A stretch of DNA of 64,000 bases from an uncultured Chryseobacterium sp. (GCA_913776245.1 CAJYLO010000011.1:1-64000); one strand, 5' to 3'. Shown: positions 26,692-36,060, counted from the stretch's first letter. Numbers and translations: made by a program. Notes: generated by a model from the sequence alone, not told the origin.

Positions 26692-28350
26692 TTATTCTTC
26701 TTCTTTTTTCCTGAAGAGTTTGGCAAAATAATCCCAGCCGAAGAACAGAATTAAGATTCCGGCAGCGATCCACCAATAGGAAGTTTTATTTTTCTCGCCG
26801 GTATTGGTTGCTTTGAACATTCTGTCCCAACGCACTTTGAACGGTGCCTGGTAAGAAGAATTGGCATCTTTGAAAGCGCCTTGCAAACTCATCCAAGTGA
26901 ACATTGGTCTTCCCACAATATTTTCCTCCGGAACCACGCCAAAAAACCTGGCATCCAAAGACGCATCGCGGTTGTCTCCAATCATCATATAATAATTCTG
27001 CTTGATGGTGTATTGGCTGGTTTCCTGGCCGTTGATATAGATTTTCCCGTTTTTATTTTCCAGCTTGTTGTGCTCATATTCTGAGATGATCCACTTATAG
27101 GTTGGCAAGGTTTCCTGATCCAGTTTCACAACATCACCTTTTTTCGGGATTCTAAGCGGACCGTACCAATCCTGATTCCAAGGCTTGTTGATTGGGTAGA
27201 TACAGTTTGATGTATCTATCTTTTTAGTAAGCATTGCATTGCCAGATTCATCCCTCACAATTTCTCCTCTATCTTTAATCGGAAAATAGGCAATATCATT
27301 GGATCCTTTTTCTAAGATGTCCTCTTTAATTTCTTCAACTTCCGGAAGTTTTTTTATATCCGCTGCAACGTCGTTCGTTAAACCTTGAAAAGCATATAAA
27401 AATCCTGTATTAGTCTGATATTCCTGAACCGGAAGAAAGCCATAAGCTTTGTATAGCTGAGGAATATTCAGTTGACTTGATGTTTTAACAATGAATTTAT
27501 GCTGCTGTTCCTCATCACCCAGGATTTTTTCCGGTTGATTATTCACAAATAATCTTCCTGCACGGAATTCGATAACATCTCCCGGAATGCCTACACATCT
27601 TTTTACATAAGGATCTTTCCTGTCGATAGCTGTGTGAACGGAATCCTGCGGGTAATTGAATACTACAATATCATATCTTTTGATTTCATCATAGCCCGGC
27701 AACCTGAGATAAGGTAATTTTACTGCATCGACATAAGATTTTGGGTCGTCTTTCGGGTTTCCTTTTTGGCCTGTATCGAAGATCGTTCCCTGTAAAAAAG
27801 GTAAAGCGACAGGTCTCATCGGCATTCTGTAACCGTACGCCCACTTGTTAACGAAAAGGAAATCACCAACTAAAAGCGTTCTTTCCATCGAACCGGTCGG
27901 AATTCCGAAAGGCTGCGTGATGAAGGCGTGAATGATGGTTGCAAAAACCACTGCAAAAGTCACGGAACCCAGGAAAGTTTCTTTTTTCTTACCTTCTTCC
28001 TCCTCTTCCTCCGTTTCAATTTCAGGATCTTTGCTGTAATTAACAGTTGCCATAAAGATAAATGGTAGTAAAACAGTTAAAAGCCCGTTTACAAAACCTC
28101 TTTTCCCGAATTTTCGCATCAGAAAAATATGAAATGCGGACATCATAATTGGCCCGACTATCGGAAGATAAGATAAAACCGCCCACCATTTCGGATGATT
28201 GGTCTCTTTAAGAATTATAAAATAATTGTAGAAAGGAATGAAAGAAAATAAAGGGTTATACCCCATTTTTTTAAATAACTTCCAAGTGGTAAGCCCCATC
28301 AGAACACTGATAATGAGGACATAAATGGTATAAGTAATAATGTAATCCAT
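26692..28350 (-). CDS. lepB: Signal peptidase I, enlarged Bacteroidota form
   Basis: Membrane-bound leader peptidase of 552 residues that cleaves Sec signal peptides. An N-terminal block of three or four membrane helices (about 1-110) and an acidic linker (TEEEEEEGKKKE) precede the catalytic domain. The nucleophile Ser is in PTGSMERTLLVGDFLFVNK, the general-base Lys in YVKRCVGIPGD, and the C-terminal box is GDNRDASLDARFFGVV. The catalytic domain is interrupted by about 150 extra residues, making the protein much longer than Escherichia coli LepB (324 residues). It follows dapB by 83 bp in the same direction. Confidence 0.95.
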   Translation of the reverse strand: MDYIITYTIYVLIISVLMGLTTWKLFKKMGYNPLFSFIPFYNYFIILKETNHPKWWAVLSYLPIVGPIMMSAFHIFLMRKFGKRGFVNGLLTVLLPFIFMATVNYSKDPEIETEEEEEEGKKKETFLGSVTFAVVFATIIHAFITQPFGIPTGSMERTLLVGDFLFVNKWAYGYRMPMRPVALPFLQGTIFDTGQKGNPKDDPKSYVDAVKLPYLRLPGYDEIKRYDIVVFNYPQDSVHTAIDRKDPYVKRCVGIPGDVIEFRAGRLFVNNQPEKILGDEEQQHKFIVKTSSQLNIPQLYKAYGFLPVQEYQTNTGFLYAFQGLTNDVAADIKKLPEVEEIKEDILEKGSNDIAYFPIKDRGEIVRDESGNAMLTKKIDTSNCIYPINKPWNQDWYGPLRIPKKGDVVKLDQETLPTYKWIISEYEHNKLENKNGKIYINGQETSQYTIKQNYYMMIGDNRDASLDARFFGVVPEENIVGRPMFTWMSLQGAFKDANSSYQAPFKVRWDRMFKATNTGEKNKTSYWWIAAGILILFFGWDYFAKLFRKKEEE

Positions 28351-28433
28351 ATATTGACTTTTGGCAAATGGCGATTCGCTTTTTGCTGATTTTTATTAAT
28401 TAGTTTTTTATGAGATGTTTTTGTTACAGTTTT

Positions 28434-29132
28434 TTATAAACCTAAAACATCTTTCATGGAAAAAACACCTCGCTTTCCTACAATCCATTCCGCCGCAATG
28501 ACCGCTCCAAGTGCAAAACCATTCCTGTTGAAGGCGGTATGTTTGATTTCTATCTCATCTACTTCAGATCTATAGAAAACACTATGCGTGCCCGGAACTT
28601 CATCTTCCCTGATGGCAAAAATCCCCAATTCATTGTCCTTGGTTTCATCCAGTTTCCAGGCTTCATATTTTGAATTTTCGATAATGCCCTCCGCAATGGA
28701 AATGGCAGTTCCGCTGGGGGCATCCTTTTTATGAATGTGATGGATTTCTTCCAGCTGACAGGTATATTCCTTCACATTGCTCATCAATTTTGCCAGCTTT
28801 TCGTTTAGTGCAAAAAACAAATTGACACCCAAGCTGAAATTAGATCCGTATAAAAATGCGCTATTTTGTTCAACAGCTATCTCTTCGATTTCGGGCTTTT
28901 TATCCAGCCAGCCGGTTGTTCCGCAGATGACAGGAATTTTGTTTTCCAGGCATATCTTTATATTTTCAAAAGCAGCTTCCGGATTAGAGAATTCTATTGC
29001 CACATCCGCATTATTTAATGATTCTTTGGTTGGCGTTTCCTTTAATCTTGCCACCACTACGTGTCCGCGGCTTTGGGAAATTTCATCAATGATCTTCCCC
29101 ATTTTCCCGTAACCAACAAGCGCTATTTTCAT
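28434..29132 (-). CDS. dapB: 4-hydroxy-tetrahydrodipicolinate reductase
   Basis: Lysine and diaminopimelate biosynthesis enzyme of 232 residues that reduces 4-hydroxy-tetrahydrodipicolinate with NAD(P)H. The N-terminal Rossmann motif is LVGYGKMGKII, the hinge region is ICGTTGW, and the substrate site contains EIHHIHKKDAPSGTA. The length is slightly below the usual 250-270 residues, as in other Bacteroidota. It lies between the DUF5683 gene (20 bp upstream) and lepB, in one leftward run with parA and parB. Confidence 0.95.
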   Translation of the reverse strand: MKIALVGYGKMGKIIDEISQSRGHVVVARLKETPTKESLNNADVAIEFSNPEAAFENIKICLENKIPVICGTTGWLDKKPEIEEIAVEQNSAFLYGSNFSLGVNLFFALNEKLAKLMSNVKEYTCQLEEIHHIHKKDAPSGTAISIAEGIIENSKYEAWKLDETKDNELGIFAIREDEVPGTHSVFYRSEVDEIEIKHTAFNRNGFALGAVIAAEWIVGKRGVFSMKDVLGL

Positions 29133-29152
29133 TATTTAGTTAATATCGATTT

Positions 29153-29782
29153 TTAAAATTTAAACGTGAGTGCTAATCCGCCTTTACTTTCGAAATTACT
29201 GAACCTGTCATGGATTACAGCAGGCGTAAGTGCTAAATCAGGATCTTTTCGTCCTTCATAAAGATGTGCATCTACAACGGCATCAACAATATTCAGGATA
29301 TAAATAAGCCCTGTGATCCCGATGGCATAATCCCTTTGTCTTTTAGACCTGTCCTGAGCATTTCCCAAAACAGTTTTATCCACGCCACGGATCCCGGAAA
29401 ACTCGTGAGGCAGTCCATTTAGCTCCGCAACAAAGGCATTCCGGTAACGTTTATACTGATTATCGTTCCAGACCGCAATCCCGATTCCGGTTCCTACTGC
29501 ACCCCATACAATAGGGATTTTCCAGTATTTTCTATTATAGAACTGGCCAAGTCCCGGCAGAACCGCAGAATACAAACCCGCTTTTGTGGGACTGAACTTT
29601 CTGAGTTTGGAAGGCGCATTGCTATTGGCAATATTTCCCAATATCTCGGGTTCAGTTCTTGGCTTCGCCGCAGGAATGCTATCTTTAGGAAGATTCTCTA
29701 CACGAATTGTATCGTTTGGGTTCACCTGAGAAAAAATCAGGCTGAATGCGAATAGCAGGAAAACTGAAAATAACTTTTTCAT
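29153..29782 (-). CDS. DUF5683-family membrane protein
   Basis: Protein of 209 residues with an N-terminal signal peptide (about 1-19, FSQ) and two hydrophobic segments. The first follows the family-like signature AVLPGLGQFYNRKYWKIP and the second is in YAIGITGLIYILNIVDAVVDAHL. I recognise it as DUF5683, a Bacteroidota envelope family without assigned function. Its ATG follows parB directly, so translation is probably coupled. The conserved placement between parB and dapB may reflect only operon history. Confidence 0.85.
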   Translation of the reverse strand: MKKLFSVFLLFAFSLIFSQVNPNDTIRVENLPKDSIPAAKPRTEPEILGNIANSNAPSKLRKFSPTKAGLYSAVLPGLGQFYNRKYWKIPIVWGAVGTGIGIAVWNDNQYKRYRNAFVAELNGLPHEFSGIRGVDKTVLGNAQDRSKRQRDYAIGITGLIYILNIVDAVVDAHLYEGRKDPDLALTPAVIHDRFSNFESKGGLALTFKF

Positions 29783-30673
29783 TTATCGGATATGGGCGAG
29801 AATGCTTTCCAGCTCTTCTTCGTTTTTAAAATCCAGAACAATCTTTCCTTTTTTCCCATTAGCCGACGTTTTGATTTCGACATTCACATTAAGAATATTG
29901 GAAAGGTTCTGCTGCGCTTTTTTCACGTGATTTGGAATGATGGACTGCTTAGCAACCTTCTCCTTGTCCTGCGAATTTTTGAGTTGAGATGCCAGTTGCT
30001 CTGCCTGTCTTACATTGAGCTGGTCTTTGATAATCCTGCTAAAAAGATCCTCGCGCTTTTCATCTGTATCCAGGCTCATAATTGCACGGCCGTGACCGGC
30101 AGAAATCTGCCCGCTTCGGATTCCGTTTTGGATGTCCGGAGACAATTTCAGAAGCCTGACACTATTTGTAATCGTGCTTCTCTCTTTCCCGACACGCTGA
30201 CTCAGATTTTCCTGGGTCATCCCGACCTCATCCAAAAGTCTTTGGTATGTGAGTGCCACTTCTATCGGATCCAGGTCTTCTCTCTGGATATTTTCTACCA
30301 AAGCCATTTCCAGCAATTCCTGGTCATTAACCAAACGGATATAGGCCGGAATAGAACTTAAGCCTGCAATTTTGGAAGCACGGAAACGTCTTTCTCCGGA
30401 AATGATCTCAAACTTTTCGCCGTCTTTTCTTAGCGTAACAGGCTGAATGATTCCCAGACTTTTAATAGATTCAGCCAGATCATTAAGCGCTTTTTCATCA
30501 AAATAAGTTCTTGGCTGGTTGGGATTGGCGTAAATATCTTCAATCGGGACTTCAACAATATTTCCGACGAGGGTTTTTGCGCCTTCGTCTGAAGCTGTGT
30601 TGATATTGGTTTTGCTCTCTGCATTCAGGATTGCTCCCAAACCACGTCCCATTGCTCTTTTTTTGTCTTTCAT
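29783..30673 (-). CDS. parB: Chromosome-partitioning protein ParB
   Basis: Centromere-binding CTPase of 296 residues. The N-terminal ParB/Spo0J domain contains IEDIYANPNQPRTYFDEKAL and the arginine-rich GERRFRASKIAG (CTP-binding box); ENIQREDLDPIEVA follows. A helix-turn-helix (VGKERSTITNSVRLLKL) should recognise parS, and the C-terminal part provides dimerisation. The window has no convincing parS. It lies 38 bp downstream of parA in the same transcript; the gap contains a short repeated GCTAATC. Confidence 0.96.
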   Translation of the reverse strand: MKDKKRAMGRGLGAILNAESKTNINTASDEGAKTLVGNIVEVPIEDIYANPNQPRTYFDEKALNDLAESIKSLGIIQPVTLRKDGEKFEIISGERRFRASKIAGLSSIPAYIRLVNDQELLEMALVENIQREDLDPIEVALTYQRLLDEVGMTQENLSQRVGKERSTITNSVRLLKLSPDIQNGIRSGQISAGHGRAIMSLDTDEKREDLFSRIIKDQLNVRQAEQLASQLKNSQDKEKVAKQSIIPNHVKKAQQNLSNILNVNVEIKTSANGKKGKIVLDFKNEEELESILAHIR

Positions 30674-30711
30674 TTTATGCTAATCGCTAATCGCTAATGG
30701 CAAATAGCTTT

Positions 30712-31485
30712 TTAATTTTTAACTAATTTTTCATTTTTCAGCAAAACCTCTTCCGCCAGCTGAATGTATTGGATTGCACCTTTGCTTTCTGCATCATAGC
30801 TCAGGATGCTTTCCCCGAAACTTGGCGCTTCGCTCAGACGTACATTCCGGCTGATAATGGTTTCAAAAACCATTTCCGGGAAATGAGAATTCACTTCTTC
30901 CACTACCTGATTTGATAACCTTAGTCTGCTGTCATACATTGTAAGCAAAAGGCCTTCTATATCCAGATCCTGATTGTGAATTTTCTGAACATTTTTAATT
31001 GTGTTCAGCAATTTCCCCAGACCTTCCAATGCAAAATACTCACACTGAATAGGAATGATAACCGAATCTGCAGCTGTCAGGGCATTGATGGTGATCAAAC
31101 CTAAACTCGGCGCACAATCTATAATAATGTAGTCATATTGATCTCTGACAGACTTCAGCGCTTCACGCAGCATATATTCTCTGTTTTCCCTGTCCACCAA
31201 TTCTATTTCCGCAGCCACAAGATCTATATGAGAAGGAATGATATCAACGTTAGGCGAACTGGTGGGCAAGATACATTTGGTAACTTCCGCACTGTGTTCC
31301 AGTAAATTATATGTGGAGAAATTAACTTCTTCCACACCAAGACCGGAGGTTGCATTGGCCTGCGGATCTGCATCTATCAGAAGAACTCTCTTTTCCAGAA
31401 CGCCAAGCGCAGATGCCAGGTTAACAGCTGTTGTAGTTTTACCAACACCTCCTTTCTGGTTTGCAACACCTATAATTTTTGCCAT
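30712..31485 (-). CDS. parA: Chromosome-partitioning ATPase ParA (Soj)
   Basis: Deviant Walker-A ATPase of 257 residues that acts with ParB to segregate the origin region. The P-loop is QKGGVGKTTTAVNLA near residues 10-24, Walker A' is LLIDADPQANATSGLG, and Walker B is YIIIDCAPSLGLITINAL. I place the start at 31485 (MAKIIGVANQ), the typical Soj N-terminus; the frame opens seven codons earlier. A -7 promoter element lies 19 bp upstream of this start. First gene of parA-parB-DUF5683-dapB-lepB. Confidence 0.96.
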   Translation of the reverse strand: MAKIIGVANQKGGVGKTTTAVNLASALGVLEKRVLLIDADPQANATSGLGVEEVNFSTYNLLEHSAEVTKCILPTSSPNVDIIPSHIDLVAAEIELVDRENREYMLREALKSVRDQYDYIIIDCAPSLGLITINALTAADSVIIPIQCEYFALEGLGKLLNTIKNVQKIHNQDLDIEGLLLTMYDSRLRLSNQVVEEVNSHFPEMVFETIISRNVRLSEAPSFGESILSYDAESKGAIQYIQLAEEVLLKNEKLVKN

Positions 31486-31503
31486 AAACATTAATTTAAT
31501 CCT

Positions 31504-31511
31504 CAAAAATA
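31504..31511 (-). promoter_or_regulatory. -7 promoter element of the parA operon
   Basis: On the minus strand this reads TATTTTTG (TAnnTTTG), 18 bp before the chosen parA start. Confidence 0.5.
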
Positions 31512-31593
31512 CAATTTTTTAGCACTTAGAATATTTTGAAAAAATCGCAACGTCGTTAAAGTATTGTTAATTAACGATTTGGCTTCTAAAAAA

Positions 31594-31626
31594 ATTATCC
31601 ACATTTCAAGCTAAAATGTGGATAAT
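31594..31626 (-). terminator. Terminator of tonB
   Basis: ATTATCCACATTT and AAATGTGGATAAT form a perfect 13-bp stem with a 7-nt loop; seven T follow on the minus strand. Confidence 0.88.
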
Positions 31627-31671
31627 TATAAAACCTTAATTATTTAATATACTGTAAGTCTGGTAATCACA

Positions 31672-32499
31672 TTATTCTATTCTCATAGAAATTGGCATTC
31701 TGAATGACGAGCGCACTGCTTTTCCTTTCAGCTGGGCAGGCGTCCATTTTGTTTTAATAGATTTTACAGTTCTTTCCGCTTCCTGATTGAAATCTGAATT
31801 AGCGCCGGTGATTTTAATATTAGAAATACTTCCGTCTTTCTCCACCACGAAAGTTATAATGGCCGAAACCATCCCGGACTGATCTACGGATGAAGTATCA
31901 AAACCCTGCGCAACTTTCTGGCGGAAAGCATTGATTCCTCCTTTGAATTCAGCTGCAACATCTGCTTTAGCACCATCGATAATAACATTTGGATCTTCAG
32001 CCGGAGCAGGAGGCGCAACAGGCGGATGATATGTGGTAGATGGCGGACCAACAGAGATCGGTGGCGCAACTGATAATGTCGTTTCTGTACCAGCTTTAGT
32101 CTCTGTGCCAATTGCTGCACCTTCAAAATCTTTTTTGGTTGGTAATGGCTTATCTTTTTTGATCTCGCGCACTGGAGTTACTTCCGTATTAGCTACAGTT
32201 TTTATTTGTGGAACTGCAACACGAGGCTGTGGCTGCGGTCTGTCCGGCATATCAACATTATCCAGAATAACCGGGCCTGTTGGAACAAAATCTGTAATTT
32301 CCGGTTTTGTTTGAAATGCGGAAATAACCAACGGAACAGCCGACAACGATGCAAAGAAAGCAACACCTACAAATAGTGCTTTTGTAAGCTGGTTAGAATA
32401 ATCATTTCTCAGCGCATAAGCACCATAAGATTTATTTCTATTAGCGAAAACCACTTCGTCTAACTCATTTTTTCTGAGGCTAAGTAATAAATTCTTCAT
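31672..32499 (-). CDS. tonB: Energy transducer TonB
   Basis: Inner-membrane protein of 275 residues that couples the proton motive force to outer-membrane transporters. The cytoplasmic N-terminus has the Bacteroidota signature NKSYGAYALRNDY, then one membrane helix (about 42-65). A proline-rich periplasmic span includes PDRPQPQPRVAVP and PPVAPPAPAEDP. The C-terminal TonB domain ends with a beta-strand region (VVEKDGSISNIKITGANS, KTKWTPAQLKGKAVRSSFRMP). No exbB or exbD is adjacent. It stands alone with its own terminator and is divergent from the retropepsin-like gene. Confidence 0.95.
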   Translation of the reverse strand: MKNLLLSLRKNELDEVVFANRNKSYGAYALRNDYSNQLTKALFVGVAFFASLSAVPLVISAFQTKPEITDFVPTGPVILDNVDMPDRPQPQPRVAVPQIKTVANTEVTPVREIKKDKPLPTKKDFEGAAIGTETKAGTETTLSVAPPISVGPPSTTYHPPVAPPAPAEDPNVIIDGAKADVAAEFKGGINAFRQKVAQGFDTSSVDQSGMVSAIITFVVEKDGSISNIKITGANSDFNQEAERTVKSIKTKWTPAQLKGKAVRSSFRMPISMRIE

Positions 32500-32676
32500 C
32501 TTAAATAAATTTTAAATTAAACATTCATCAACAATTTTAAAAATAGAATGAAAACTTATCAAAAAACATTCCAACAAACACACATTATATCAAACAAATT
32601 ATGAAATACATAAAAAATACACAAATCATCAGATTAATTTTTATACTTGCATTTATAAAATTTGTAACTTGATTTT

Positions 32677-34011
32677 ATGAAAATCCGATTATTGATATTA
32701 TTCTTTATAAGCTGCTTAATGAGTGGACAACAGGGTTTTATGCTGGAAAACGCTGACAAAACCGTTATCAAATTTAAGCTCATTAACAACCTTATCTTCA
32801 TCCCGATGAATATAAATGGCGTGGAACTGAACTTTATGCTGGATTCTGGAATATCAGAAACCTTGCTTTTCAGCCTGGAAAATAAGAATGTCGATTTTAA
32901 AAATGTTGAGAAAATTACTTTTCGCGGATTGGGAGAAACTGTAAGTGTTGATGCTCTGAAATCCATCAATAATGAAATAAGGATCGGTAAAAATTTTGTA
33001 GACAAATCTCACACTGTTTTCATCGTATTGGACGAAGATTTCAACGTTTCCCAAGATATTGGTGTGCCTGTAAACGGTATTATCGGTTATTATTTCTTTA
33101 AAAATCATCCTCTGGAAATCAATTACCTCAATAAAACCATTACAGTTTACAAAGACAGCTCAGAATTTCCGAAAAGGATCAGGAATTTTTCAGAATTTCC
33201 CATCAGTGTGGAGATGAACAAACCTTATATGTATGCAGATGTAGAGATGAAGCACGAAAAACAGAGTTCCAAGCTGCTGCTGGATCTCGGAAACACAGAT
33301 TCGGTATGGCTTTTCCCGACATTGATTAAGGATTTTATTTACAATCGTCCTAATATTGATGATTTTCTTGGACGAGGATTCAGCGGCGATATTTTTGGAA
33401 AACGGAGCCGGATCAACTCCTTATCCATCGGGAAATTTCGGCTGAATAAACCCATCGCATCAATGCCTGATGAATATTCTATCCAGCATCTGAAAATCGT
33501 AAAGGACAGAAAAGGATCCATCGGTTCGGAAGTATTGAGAAGGTTTACCGTGGTGTTCAATTATCCTGAAAATAAGGTTTATTTCCGCGCCAATAAACAC
33601 CTGAACGACCCTTTCCTGATTGACGGAAGCGGCCTTGAAATCAAACAAGACGGACTGGTCTGGGAAAAAGAAGAAGTAAAAGTAGAAACCGCAAAAAGGA
33701 ATTCTGCAGGAAACGAAATCAATGTAATAGATAACAGTCCTGATAAATTTCAATACAAGTTCAGCCTGAAACCAGTCTTTAAAGTTGCGGGAACGAGAAA
33801 AGATTCTCCTGCCCAGAAATCGGGGATCTTAAAAGGCGATGAAATCATTAATGTAGATGGCAAAAAAGCCAATGAACTTACCCTCTACAAAATCCATCAG
33901 ATCCTTAAAACGGATGAGAACAAAACCGTAAGCATAGAAATAAAACGCAACAATATACCCAGAAAAATAGATCTGTTTCTGGAAGATCCTATTCCATATA
34001 TAGAAGAATAG
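32677..34011 (+). CDS. Retropepsin-like aspartyl protease with PDZ domain
   Basis: Predicted exported protein of 444 residues, signal peptide about 1-18. The first aspartyl-protease half has the D-S-G motif in NFMLDSGISETLL (about residue 53); a second, related segment reads SKLLLDLGNTDSVWLF, where the motif is D-L-G. A C-terminal PDZ domain (about 355-440) shows AGTRKDSPAQKSGILKGDEI and VDGKKANELT. Retropepsin-PDZ proteins are common in Bacteroidota but their substrates are largely unknown. The absence of a perfect second D-T/S-G leaves open whether the two halves form one active site or whether the enzyme dimerises. Confidence 0.87.
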   Translation: MKIRLLILFFISCLMSGQQGFMLENADKTVIKFKLINNLIFIPMNINGVELNFMLDSGISETLLFSLENKNVDFKNVEKITFRGLGETVSVDALKSINNEIRIGKNFVDKSHTVFIVLDEDFNVSQDIGVPVNGIIGYYFFKNHPLEINYLNKTITVYKDSSEFPKRIRNFSEFPISVEMNKPYMYADVEMKHEKQSSKLLLDLGNTDSVWLFPTLIKDFIYNRPNIDDFLGRGFSGDIFGKRSRINSLSIGKFRLNKPIASMPDEYSIQHLKIVKDRKGSIGSEVLRRFTVVFNYPENKVYFRANKHLNDPFLIDGSGLEIKQDGLVWEKEEVKVETAKRNSAGNEINVIDNSPDKFQYKFSLKPVFKVAGTRKDSPAQKSGILKGDEIINVDGKKANELTLYKIHQILKTDENKTVSIEIKRNNIPRKIDLFLEDPIPYIEE

Positions 34012-34110
34012 CAGTTGAAAAATAATATGAAAGACAATAGACTTATAATAAAATTTATCTTTAATTATTTCCAACAACTTTGGTATTAATTTAAATTCAT
34101 AAAATTTAGT

Positions 34111-34626
34111 ATGAAAGAAACCCTGAATCATATAAGAAACAGACCACGGTTCAAAATGTATAGCAATCTTTCTCCCGAAGAATGTGAGAAAAACCTGAGA
34201 GCGTATCTCACTAGTCACAATGATGAATTCTTTGGAAATATCAACCGCGAAGTGGCAACCATTTTTGTAAAAACCACTGAAAATAACTACTGGAAACCAA
34301 ATCTGGCCATACGTATAGAAAAAGAAGAAAGTACAACTGTCATACGAGGTATTTTCGGACCGAGTTCTGCCGTCTGGACTTTTTTCATGTTTCTTTATTT
34401 CCTGTTTACTGTTGCGTGGATGGCATTTTTCACCCTTTACTATGTAGAAAAGCAGATCAATACCAATAATTATCCTTGGGCATTACCGTGTTCTTTCACA
34501 GTTCTTGTGTTCATTGGTTTAACATATGCTGCCGCAAGATTCGGGCAATATCAAGCAAGAGAGGAAATGAATGCGCTCAGGAGATTTGCTGAAGAAGCTA
34601 CTTTTCCTTTGGAGAAAGAGGAGTAA
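34111..34626 (+). CDS. Uncharacterised two-helix membrane protein
   Basis: Protein of 171 residues that I cannot assign. A soluble N-terminal part (about 1-85) with alternating charged and hydrophobic residues is followed by two membrane helices (about 89-113, WTFFMFLYFLFTVAWMAF, and about 124-145, PCSFTVLVFIGLTYAA) and a charged C-terminal helix. No signal peptide. The 3' end overlaps the 3' end of the convergent glycosyltransferase gene by 29 bp. It may be cotranscribed with the retropepsin-PDZ gene, 99 bp upstream. Confidence 0.75.
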   Translation: MKETLNHIRNRPRFKMYSNLSPEECEKNLRAYLTSHNDEFFGNINREVATIFVKTTENNYWKPNLAIRIEKEESTTVIRGIFGPSSAVWTFFMFLYFLFTVAWMAFFTLYYVEKQINTNNYPWALPCSFTVLVFIGLTYAAARFGQYQAREEMNALRRFAEEATFPLEKEE

Positions 34627-35449
34627 GCTTTCTTAAATCGGAAGTATATTTTATGTGAAGTCCGATCTTCATCAGCAGATACTGGAAAGGCTTTTGTTTT
34701 CTGTAATATTTTTTGATAAAAATAGCCATTGCGCCATAAAATCTTTCAAGATATACTTTATCCTTGACCGTGCTTTCGCCTTTATGATGAAGGATTGAAT
34801 ACTTGCCATAATAGAAATTCCTGTAGCCCTTTTGCCGGATCGTATAACAAAGATCAATGTCTTCACCGTACATAAAATACTGCTCATCGAACCCGCCAAC
34901 TTGTGCATAAACAGATTTCTTCACCAGAAGATTGGCGCCCGTCATAATATCAACCTCAGCGATCTCAAACTCGCCGACATCATTTCTGTAATAGCTTTTA
35001 GAATTATTATTGAATCTGGTAAAAAGCTTCTCAAATGAATTGATCAGTGCCGGAACAGACCTTTTGCTCTCCGGCAAAAACTCGCCTTTTGCATTATGCA
35101 TTCTTAATCCCAATGCACCGAATTCTGCCTGACTATCCGCAAAATCAAGAATTTCCTTAAAATAATCACCCTCTATTTCCGTGTCCGGATTCAGGATATA
35201 AACATATTCGCCTTTTGCCTGCGCCACCGCCAGATTATTCGCTTTGGAAAAACCAAGATTGTCTTCCAGAGGTAGAAAACGGACATCAGGAAATTCTGAT
35301 ATTAATGATTTCCAGTCCGGATTGGGCGAATTATTATCCGCAACAATGATTTCATACTCAAAGTCATGAAAATACTTCTTAATAGAAAGTATGCAGTTTC
35401 TGAGCAAATCCTTTACCTGATAATGAACAATAATCACACTAACTTTCAT
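34598..35449 (-). CDS. Glycosyltransferase family 2
   Basis: GT-A fold transferase of 283 residues. The N-terminal nucleotide-sugar site has VSVIIVHYQVKDLL and IIVADNNSP; the metal-binding region is YILNPDTEIEGD (DxD-like). GFDEQYFMYGEDIDLCYTIRQKGY is typical of rhamnosyltransferase-like GT2 enzymes, and the family segment HHKGEST follows. Sugar and acceptor are unknown; a cell-envelope glycan is likely. I use the ATG at 35449, which overlaps the recR stop codon as TGATG, indicating translational coupling; the frame also opens with a GTG one codon earlier. Confidence 0.9.
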   Translation of the reverse strand: MKVSVIIVHYQVKDLLRNCILSIKKYFHDFEYEIIVADNNSPNPDWKSLISEFPDVRFLPLEDNLGFSKANNLAVAQAKGEYVYILNPDTEIEGDYFKEILDFADSQAEFGALGLRMHNAKGEFLPESKRSVPALINSFEKLFTRFNNNSKSYYRNDVGEFEIAEVDIMTGANLLVKKSVYAQVGGFDEQYFMYGEDIDLCYTIRQKGYRNFYYGKYSILHHKGESTVKDKVYLERFYGAMAIFIKKYYRKQKPFQYLLMKIGLHIKYTSDLRKLTPLSPKEK

Positions 35450-36060
35450 CACGTTGCCTCGTTATAAACCGTTCTGTTGGTGATAGATCTTCCGAGCGAG
35501 ATCTCATCTGCATATTCCAGCTCATCGCCCACGGCAATTCCTCTTGCAATGCTGGAAAATAAAATCTGATGTGTTTTGAATTTTTTGTAGATATAATAAG
35601 CGGTAGTATCGCCTTCCATTGTTGCGCTCAGTGCAAAGATGAGTTCTTTTACAACACCTTCATTCAGCTTCTTTTCAATGCTTCCGATTCTCAACTGACT
35701 TGGCCCGATGCCTTCCATTGGTGAAATCTTACCGCCGAGAACCAGATATTTGCCCCTGTATTTTCCCGTATTTTCTATCGCCATAACATCCCGGACATCC
35801 TCTACAATGCAAAGCAGTTCGTCATTTCTTTTATCATCATTACAGATCTCACAGATGTCAGAATCCGAAAAATTATGACATTCTTTACAATATCTGATGT
35901 CTGTAACCAAATTCTGAATCGCATTTCCCAAAGCAATCCCCTGGGAAGAAGGCTGACGAAGAAGATGCAGCGCAAGTCGCAAGGCCGATTTTTTACCAAT
36001 GCCCGGCAAACCTGCAATTTCTTCCACGGCTTTCGATAAAACTTTGCTTGGATAATCCAT
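35449..36060 (-). CDS. recR: Recombination protein RecR
   Basis: Recombination mediator of 203 residues, standard length, acting with RecO/RecF in gap repair. The N-terminal helix-hairpin-helix has LPGIGKKSALRLALHLL, the four-cysteine zinc finger is CKEC...CEIC (about residues 57-72), and the Toprim domain starts LLCIVEDVRDVMAIE and includes YLVLGGKISPMEGIGPSQL. The conserved C-terminal region contains RGIAVGDELEYADEISLGRS. It is coupled to the downstream glycosyltransferase. A short GTTGATG-type repeat lies just upstream (36066-36092). Confidence 0.97.
   Translation of the reverse strand: MDYPSKVLSKAVEEIAGLPGIGKKSALRLALHLLRQPSSQGIALGNAIQNLVTDIRYCKECHNFSDSDICEICNDDKRNDELLCIVEDVRDVMAIENTGKYRGKYLVLGGKISPMEGIGPSQLRIGSIEKKLNEGVVKELIFALSATMEGDTTAYYIYKKFKTHQILFSSIARGIAVGDELEYADEISLGRSITNRTVYNEAT

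Noticed and set aside
29921..29930. TTTCACGTGA inside parB as a possible parS site
   Set aside because: It matches the core of the classical parS palindrome but only about 11 of 16 positions overall, and the flanks are not palindromic.
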